Source: Gautieria morchelliformis (taxonomy: Eukaryota > Basidiomycota > Agaricomycetes > Gomphales > Gomphaceae). From it: a stretch of DNA of 64,000 nucleotides. A program made the position numbers and the translations under genes. The notes under the pieces are model-generated. The model worked only from the letters and a program-made list of their open reading frames with translations, was not told the origin of the DNA and ran no database searches. Shown here in pieces: positions 56,796 through 64,000 of this stretch. The DNA lies in NCBI GenBank assembly GCA_015179125.1, contig WHVA01000382.1, forward strand, positions 1 through 64,000, written 5' to 3'. The first letter of the stretch is position 1. The number at the start of each line of letters is the position of its first letter.

Positions 56796-59700
56796 ATGGC
56801 CCATTCTTTTGTTGTCACAAGGTTCATCCCTCAACGTTCAGCACGGTGGACGTCATACTATGGAGTTCAAAAAGCATCGGCTGTAGTTACACGTCCTTTC
56901 TTAGCTCTGCGCGTCTTCGCCACCGAACTTGGTTTGGGAGATCCCTCCAATCCCACGCGCCATATCTTTCTATTTATTGTCTCACCGCAAAAACCCACGG
57001 GCTTGAATAGTGACTGCTATTTCACATTGGCATCTACTGTGAGCCAGGAAACCAGACACCTACGTGTTCACCCGCCATTGACTAGAGATGGACCAACACT
57101 TTATATCCACACTTTTCCAAGGCTTTACGAGGAAGAAGTCATAAACAACTCAGCTGAGGCTGATCCTCCTCCCATAGCTCCGCACCGATTGGACGAGTCG
57201 AGTTTCCGGATCTTCTGTCGTTCCGTCATGGAGGATCACAGTCGACGCATGCGACTGCATAGACTAGAAACTATCCGGACCTCCTCTCCTCACGATGCTG
57301 ACAAAGTTCAGAGTGATTGGGACACATGGAGTGGACAACCGGACGAGGAATACCTCCATGAGCCAGGCGGACTCGTATATGAACATCTTCCATTTAATAA
57401 CCTCCCCTTGCAGGAGCCGGGTTCAATTCATCAAGAGCTATTGATATACGAACAGTTGGTCGTGAATATGTTGGCTCTGGGAATTGATCTTCTAAAACTC
57501 TCTATAGATTCACCGCAGATTATTCTTGGTCAGGTGTGACGGCTACAATCTCGTGGGTGCGGGAGTTACGTGATGTCAGTATACTATATGCCCACTGTGG
57601 CGCCACTCTAATTATTTTCTTTATTTATGATAGCGTATGGCGATGGAAGGCCTCCCGCAAGCGAAACTCGTCGACTCAGGCTCTTACAATGGCAGTATGG
57701 CAGAGCCCAGCACAAGGGCTACTATGGAGGTACTGCAGTCCATGAATATTCCTTATGATGGAGACCCGCCGCCAGCCGCAGAGGTAGAAGAGGAGCCGGA
57801 GTGGGATGATCCTTGCCCAGCATTTGAAATGGTGCCATCATCATCCCACTCCGTAGGCTCTGCAGATGTCAAAGTCATCGTATTCGATGTGATTGGAACA
57901 ATTTTGGCAAGTGCCGTGCCCTATCTCGTGTCTCTACAGCTCAATTTGCACAGGATCGTGAAACCGGCGTCAGGGAGGCCCTCCAGTCTATTATTCAGGC
58001 CACTTGGACAGACCTCACGCCACGTCAATTGGTTGCAGTTTATATGGAATGCGAAGCACTCCAAGGTAAACATCAACCAGACGCCGCTTACGTCGACATT
58101 GCTCGGAGCGCCTTCAAAGACGTTGGAATGCGTTTGGGATTCAACGTCAGCGAGGGCGCTTTAGACCAGAGTATTCAATATCTTCTGCAGCCGCACTTAT
58201 ATCCCGACGGGGTACCAGCGATCGCCGAACTTCATGCCCGCGGGTATAAGATCCTTGGTTTCTCGTCACTCGATGCCCACACCTTCTCTCAATATTTCCA
58301 AAGCTCCATGCCAGCGGAAGTTACCATCGTTCTTCCATCGCCTACTTGTACCTCTTTGTACAGCCCAAACCCTCGGTTGTTTCCGGACCTTTTGAGCCAT
58401 TGTTGTTGCAGTGATGAGTAAATTCAGGCGGCTCAGATACTCGTGGTAACTGCCGCTCCATACAGAACTGCAGAGCCTGCGAACGCGTCAGGGTTTCCGA
58501 CAGCATTAATTAAACGAGCAGGAAGCTTGGAATCAAATGTCAATATCAACACTGCAGCCCCTACCATGGTCATAGATGGGCTGTCCCATATGTGTAAGGT
58601 GTTGGAGAGTGTTCCTTTATCCCCTCCGGAGACCGTCGTCAGAAGTCGAGTACAACGATTCCGTGTCAACGGTCTCTACCGGTCTACTAAACCAATTGGA
58701 TCTGGTAGCTTTGGTGAGAGCAATTGTATTCCCGTCTAAGAATGCTGTTTTAGTGCTGATGCCATCATTATTAGGAGTAGTTTCTGGTGGATTTCATGTA
58801 CTCACCGGGGACGAGATTGCTATCAAGGACGAGATGCCTACAGGCAAGGCAGATGACATCTGTGTTTTACCTTATGAAGCTCAAGTATATCGTCACCTAC
58901 ACGGGCACCATGGAATCCCATCGCTTCGGTGGAGCGGCATGGATGGCGGAGCCCATGTCATGGTGTTGGATAGACTCGGCCCAAATCTCCAAGACCTTCG
59001 CCGAGTATGCAGAGGTCAACTCTCTTTGAAAACAGTTATGATGATTGCTGCACAGATGGTGATATCCTTATGTATTTTCCGTCAACATAATTATGTTGAC
59101 GAGTGGAATGCTTTAATCAGCTTGACAGGATAGAGTTTGCTCATTCGAGAGGAATTATCCTACGCGATGTCAAGCCAGAAAATTTCGCGATGGGTTTTGG
59201 GACCCGTTGCAACGTTCTTCATTCGTTTGATTTAGGGCTGGCCAAGCTGTTTTGGAACTCTGCCCCCGATACACACATCCCGTTCAGGGAAGGTCGGATT
59301 GGACTGGGTACTCCACGCTATGCCAGTCACAATGTACACTTTGGACGTGGTCTGTTGCAAACGTTTAGATGCTTTGTTCCTTACTCACACGTATCCGTCT
59401 TGCGCAGAGCAAGGCCGTCGCGACGACATTGAAGCGATGGGCAACGCTCTACTTTTTCTCCTTCATGGACGTCTCCCATGGCAAGGAATTTACGCCCCCA
59501 GTGTGCAGGCAAAACTACTTCGTATTGGAGAGATGAAAGCTGGGAGTGAATTTGCAGATCTTCTTCTGCGGTCTCCTCCAGAGTTTACCCGATACTTTGA
59601 ACATTGTCGCAACTTAGGCTTTCAAGAGCGGCCGAACTATCAACTATTGAAGGAAATTTTCCAACAAAGAATGGAGCAAGAACACTGGTCATATGATGGG

Positions 59701-59796
59701 ATGTTTGATTGGGTAGACAGCACCTCAGAGAAAGGTACCCTCCTACCGGACGAGTATCGGGCGGAACCTAGATTCATTGACTCGAATCGATTTTGA
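56796..59796 (+). CDS. HAD-like hydrolase fused to CK1-type protein kinase
   Basis: Exons: 56796-57533, 57634-57906, 57954-58713, 58775-59058, 59121-59349, 59408-59796 (890 codons). An unidentified part (about residues 1-246) and a Pro/Glu linker precede a HAD domain: VIVFDVIGTIL, DRETGVREALQ, GYKILGFSSLD and EPANASGFPTALI, the type II dehalogenase-like order. The same open frame then runs straight into a CK1-like kinase: IGSGSFG (ends about residue 591), IAIKDEM, LRDVKPENFAMG, FDLGLAK, GTPRYASHN, RRDDIEAMG, LPWQG. Intron 57907-57953 is GC-AG. An in-frame TAA at 58419-58421 interrupts the HAD part; no clean splice removes it without losing conserved residues. HRD is LRD and DFG is DLG, but the Lys and both Asp are kept. 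Intron 1 (100 bp) and the N-terminal exon are less certain. Confidence 0.8.
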
Positions 59797-62305
59797 CTGT
59801 AGTCGGGATTGTACTCAGACCACAGTTATGTTCAACCATGCATACTCTACCGTGATTCAATCGCGCCATGGATTGTCTCGTGTCTAAACGCAGCGAGTGC
59901 CACTGATGACCTTGCACGGACAGACTTGCATGCACGGACAGACCGCATGAGTCGATGAAAAAGATTGAGATTGGCTTTATATATGTCTCAATAGAAGCCT
60001 TTTCATTATTATTTAAGTGTAAAATTTTTGATGCCATTCGTTCATGTCTCAAGCTCTCTATATATACCTTTCAGTCATCATCACTCTCTGTCTGACATAC
60101 AGACTGTCGACAGTTGGATGTACGCTCTAACCTGCTGGTCGGTCGTTCACCATATTCGACAGGGATATTTCTTTGCAAGCGTGAGCAATAATATACACAA
60201 CGCCCACTTTTGCCCAAGAGCTCCCACCCACATTCTAGCGGGCTTATGCTCTAGTCAATTTCCACGAAAACATAGTTTCACTGGCCCTGTCGCCGCAAAC
60301 GGTATCCGTAATGGCCTGCCTCCCGTTTGCCCTCATAAGTTTCATTCTTTGACAATAAATTAACGAGCAGTTGCCCTCCGCACACATCTTCCGTCGATCT
60401 TCGCAGATCTTCAGAGCATAGACAACACGTCCAATCAAATGCTCTCAACGGCATCCCCTACTTATCAGTTTTTTTCAACATCACTGCTGCGAATGGGACA
60501 CAGGAAATACTTTACCTCCCGTTGGTATATATAGGTACTTCGCTCGGTCCTATAAGTTAATAGTACTACTAGTCGAGCTTAGGTCGATGCTCGCCATGGC
60601 GGCTCAGTCGACTATACATCCGTTCTAGCTCGCGCTCGACATCACAAAAAGCGCACTTAGATGGCGTCACGATGTCACGCATGGCACGTGAGCCCGTCAT
60701 GTCGCCGGACGGGCATCTGGTACCATGAGCTGACCATCACCGAGCAGGATGGCTGCCGCATAGCCATGGCCGTGCATGCTTGTCCTGCCGTGATAATACA
60801 TTGGCATCGGGGATACCATCGTTGTTGCCAGCTGGCCATCCAGAGCAGGATGACTGCCGCATGGCAGCCTGGCTTCACAACGGTATGTTTATCCTATCCT
60901 TGCTTATACTAATTAAATAGCCATTATCACCAGGCTTTTGTTGGCTTCATCCTCTTCTGCCACTGAGATTCGACTGCAGGTAGTATTTTATGCGTGTGCA
61001 GCGTATATTTCCACCCTCAAGTCATTTCAAACTCCGATGTTCGAAACACTCGAAGGCCCGCACGTGACCCTGCGAAGTATGCACGGAACCAAACAAACAA
61101 CACTTCGCACCGCCACAACCTCTCCTTCGTTGAGATCCAACTATCTGATTTTTCTCATCGTTGTGCTGCTAATGTATTGTTCTTGCTCTCCCTTTCCTTT
61201 CTCGGACATGATTCGCATCTCGCATCTCTCTGTTTGAGCTTGTCAGAACTTGACAAGTCTTAGACTTAGAATAGCGTAGATTGACGATTTGCTCTTGTGG
61301 ATGCCTGGCTGTTGTCACTCTTGGCAGATCTAAGGCTCCACTTGACTGCAATTTATCCTATCCTGGATGGCGGTGACCTGACTAGGTACGCTGGAGGAGA
61401 CAACGGTGAGCAGGCTGGGGGCCGCTTTGGCTCACACGTGTAGAAGAACGAACTTTTGCAGATCTTGCGAGAAATGCACCCAACATCCGTCAAGGCAGCT
61501 GTTGGGTTCATGAGCTTGCTGTAACACCTCTTCGTCAGTCTCATGTAAGAGATAGAGGTGATGAAGGATTTAGGGCTGCATCCTGACTGTTTGACACGGC
61601 CGAAGTCCCTTCTCCTGGTCAAGAGACTCTACTAGCAAGTAATGTTGTGTTTGGGTTTTCAGGGATGGGTTTGGATGGCTACTCCTGAGCAAGTCTGGCG
61701 CTCTGAAAGGTTGGGTAAGGCAATGCTACAGCTCCACACATCAGCGAGTGGTCGTGTATGGGTGCGAGAAGGGGGCAGAGGACGAGCTGGCATCGAGGGT
61801 GGGCCATGACGTTGGCGGGGCCATGCAGGTGGGGGCAACGGCGAGGGTGGTGACTGGAGGGGAGGGCTGGAGGAGTGAGTGTCAGCGATGTCGAGGAGAG
61901 GGTCTATAAGGACTTTGATGTCGAGAAGTACAATGTGGAGCGTATACTTGTGGAATTTATACGATTATATGAATGCATTTTAGAATGTAGCGTGCATGAC
62001 ATGTAAGTACCTTATAATGTGCAACCAGTCTGGTATGAAGCAGCCAGCTTTGCATGGTGTGGGCATTTCACAGGAATGATGGCTTCATGATGGCAGCACT
62101 TGCATGACAATGGTAATGCAGTTACATTCCACCTCTGGTTGGTATCTGATGATTGCTGCACATTGCACCTCTTTTAGAAGATTTACCAAGGGTCATCACT
62201 TGTTATGACCGTGGTCAGTGGAGGTCATACCGCCGCAGATTTAGTGATGGAGCTGCACGCACCTGCAGCCTTGGGAGCCGAAGCCTTTTGAGTCACTTTC
62301 CAGCT
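59797..62305. other. 2.5 kb without a supported gene
   Basis: Both strands show only short frames without family motifs. Small repeats are visible (for example TGCACGGACAGAC twice at about 59912-59946, and GGATGGCTGCCGCAT/GGATGACTGCCGCAT at about 60747 and 60848). I see nothing else to annotate. Confidence 0.45.
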
Positions 62306-64000
62306 TTATGTAGATGGCACGAAAGACCCCTTGGCAGCGGAGGCCTTTGCAGGTGCAACCGATTTCGTCCCGGCAGTGGTGGTCTTTGCAGTGATGACCG
62401 ATTTGGCAACTGCTGTCGAGGACTTGGCAGCGGCAGTTGTTGACTTCGCATGTGAGACTGATTTGGTGGTAGCCGCGGAGGAACTGGCAGCAGCGCTGGA
62501 CGACATGGTGGAGACCGTGGTTGAGTTTGCACATGCGCGTGATTTGGCAGCAGTCTGAGTGACAATGGGTGTTGGGGGTGCAATCTCAACCTCAGCATTC
62601 TGCAAACGCTGTCCTCGCTGCTTGGTGGCAGCACGATACTGTTCCGATGAGTTTTTTAAGTACTGTCAAATAAGCACTTTAATAGGCCAGTTGTCTTGGA
62701 AATGTCTTAGTTCGGGACAGTCATCAAGTACCTGCATAACAGAGATGAAGTGACAACATATAATTCTACATACTAGCACTTACTTACAATTCCACGAGCG
62801 TAATCATTTGGCTTTCTTGGTGACGCAGCGATTGACATATGTCAAGCTTCTTATTACTCCACAACTTGATGGAGCGCTGTGGACTAATCAGTAAAGTAAA
62901 GCGCACAATAAAGAAGCACTTACCATGACATCTTTATATGTTGCTTTATCTCCCTCGTCCTTCAGGTCAAGGCCCATGTGCTTCCGGATGTTGAAATCCC
63001 GGCCACCAGTCCCTTTAGGTTTGAGAATCTTCGGAATTACCTCTCCTTGCATCGCTCTGCAAAGGAGGTCCGACAAGGTGAAGTCGATGACCACCTCTTC
63101 CTTTGCCTTCCTCTGGAGCACCTGAGTATCGCTAGTGGCTGGAATTATCATGTATCAGAGGTGAATAAGACGCATAGTACAATCATCTTCACCTGCATTC
63201 CCACTGGCACCAACTACACCCTCTTCATCGCTGTCTTCATTTGCGCTGACATCGCCGTCTTCGTCTGCCTCAGCATCGCCATCCTCGTCTGTGCTGACAT
63301 CGCCATCTTTGTCTGCCTCAGCATCGCCATCCTCGTCTGTGCCGACATCGCCGTCTTTGTCTGCCTCAGCATCGCCATCCTCGTCTGTGCCGACATCGCC
63401 GTCTTTGTCTGCCTCAGCATCGCCATCCTCGTCTGTGCCGACATCGCCGTCTTTGTCTGCCTCAGCATCACCATCCTCGTCTGTGTCAGTATCGCCATCA
63501 TCATCTGCACCAAGATGATTGCCGTCCTCCTGGAATGTCTCGTCGTGATCTCTGTCATCAGTTACGTCCTCAGGCACTGCTTCGAGTTCACACTCTACTG
63601 TACCATCGCCATTGTTGTAGTCGACACCCTGGGTATCATCGCCGATCATGAATACTGCATCATTGTCAATGAAGGATGCGTCCTCAGCAGGGGGTTCATA
63701 ACAGGAGTCATCCTCATCTGAACTGTTGAAGCCAACAGACTCACTAGTGTCTTGTTGAGAATCAGAGACAGGTTGAGGGCGTTTGCGGGCTTTACGGGCC
63801 TCACGACTCGTCGGGGAGAACCTGCGGGGAGGATGCACACGGATCGGCTTGAAATAGGGATTGGAAGAGGAGCTTTGATGGAGAGAGGGGATAAGCTCTG
63901 AAAATGAGTGGTCGGTAAAGGTGCTGTCGTCTGGTGGTGATGAGAGCCCAGCTTTCGCACTAGCCCGAGGTGAGGTCCCAGAGCCTGAAGGACCAATTAT
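62306..64000 (-). pseudogene. Acidic-repeat protein gene, decayed, 5' end beyond window
   Basis: The frame is open at the window edge and runs to 63193 with a Ser/Pro-rich start, a basic REARKARKRPQ stretch, then an Asp/Glu repeat region. An intron (63139-63192) leads to RKAKEEVVIDFTLSDLLCRAM and RDFNIRKHMGLDLKDEGDKATYKDVM, a pattern I have met in transposon-associated agaricomycete proteins without known function. A second intron starts at about 62932 (GTAAGT). Then comes a part with FQDNWPIKVLI, a TGA at about 62665, and QYLKNSSEQYRAATKQRGQRLQ, followed by a Thr/Ala/Ser-rich tail to 62306. The TGA sits inside an otherwise even helical stretch, as if an Arg codon CGA had mutated. Splicing around 62765-62880 is not resolved. 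Confidence 0.55.
63235..63510 (-). repeat. 48 bp coding minisatellite (Asp/Glu-rich)
   Basis: About five tandem units of 48 bp encode a 16-residue unit with TDEDGDAEADKDGDVG. Units differ by a few bases. It sits in the first exon seen of the decayed gene. Confidence 0.93.

Noticed and set aside
63214..63721. Frames with (ADIAVFVCLSIAILVC) and (SPSLSASASPSSS) repeats
   Set aside because: Shadows of the 48 bp acidic repeat; only the Asp/Glu frame continues into spliced, protein-like sequence.

Overview
The window looks like nuclear DNA of a filamentous basidiomycete, most likely an Agaricomycete. Genes are compact and packed with 45-65 bp introns carrying GT-AG (occasionally GC-AG) borders. 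Several encoded families are typical of fungi: fused LEU1 isomerase, DHA1-type MFS transporter, CcmS-related domain proteins, MLKL-like N-terminal domains, chromodomain Ty3 elements. No species is named because nothing in the sequence fixes it. No tRNA, rRNA or CRISPR array was found. All exon structures were worked out by eye from reading frame, splice borders and family motifs.

Left part (1-30.4 kb), mostly conserved single-copy genes. After a LINE RNase H relic and a TGACTC-rich repeat come: LEU1 (3133-5930, 11 exons); a Ser/Pro-rich protein with a CUE-like tail (6071-9232); a 13-exon HEI10/CCNB1IP1-type meiotic RING protein that no long open frame reveals (9491-11078, minus); a 1780-residue GAS2-domain/Kar9-like cytoskeletal protein (11213-16853, minus); a short membrane coiled-coil protein (minus); a type I membrane protein (plus); a kinesin-8 motor (20463-23501, minus) sharing a 109 bp promoter with dihydroorotase (23611-24817, plus); a stand-alone MLKL-like domain protein (26704-27536); and an MFS transporter (28542-30438).

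Middle (30.9-35.8 kb): two neighbouring CcmS-related genes, the second frameshifted and run into two 306 bp copies of the N-terminal cassette of the first.

Mobile-element block (35.9-54.0 kb): a complete Ty3 chromovirus (35979-45109) with both LTRs, a 5 bp target duplication, gag and pol joined by a -1 slippery A7 at the gag stop, and an intron-containing gene on the opposite strand between pol and the 3' LTR. It has been hit by a solo LTR and by a 1.06 kb insertion. A second, 3'-truncated copy (46452-53121), an inverted LTR relic and a solo LTR of another family follow.

Right part (54.8-64 kb): the 3' half of a Fet3-type ferroxidase gene with a 10 nt micro-exon, a gene that fuses a haloacid-dehalogenase domain to a CK1-type kinase domain (56796-59796, one internal stop), and a decayed acidic-repeat gene that runs off the window end (minus).

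The genes do not form one pathway. The left part is an ordinary housekeeping stretch (leucine, pyrimidine, microtubules, meiosis); the right half is repeat-rich and holds fast-evolving or broken genes.
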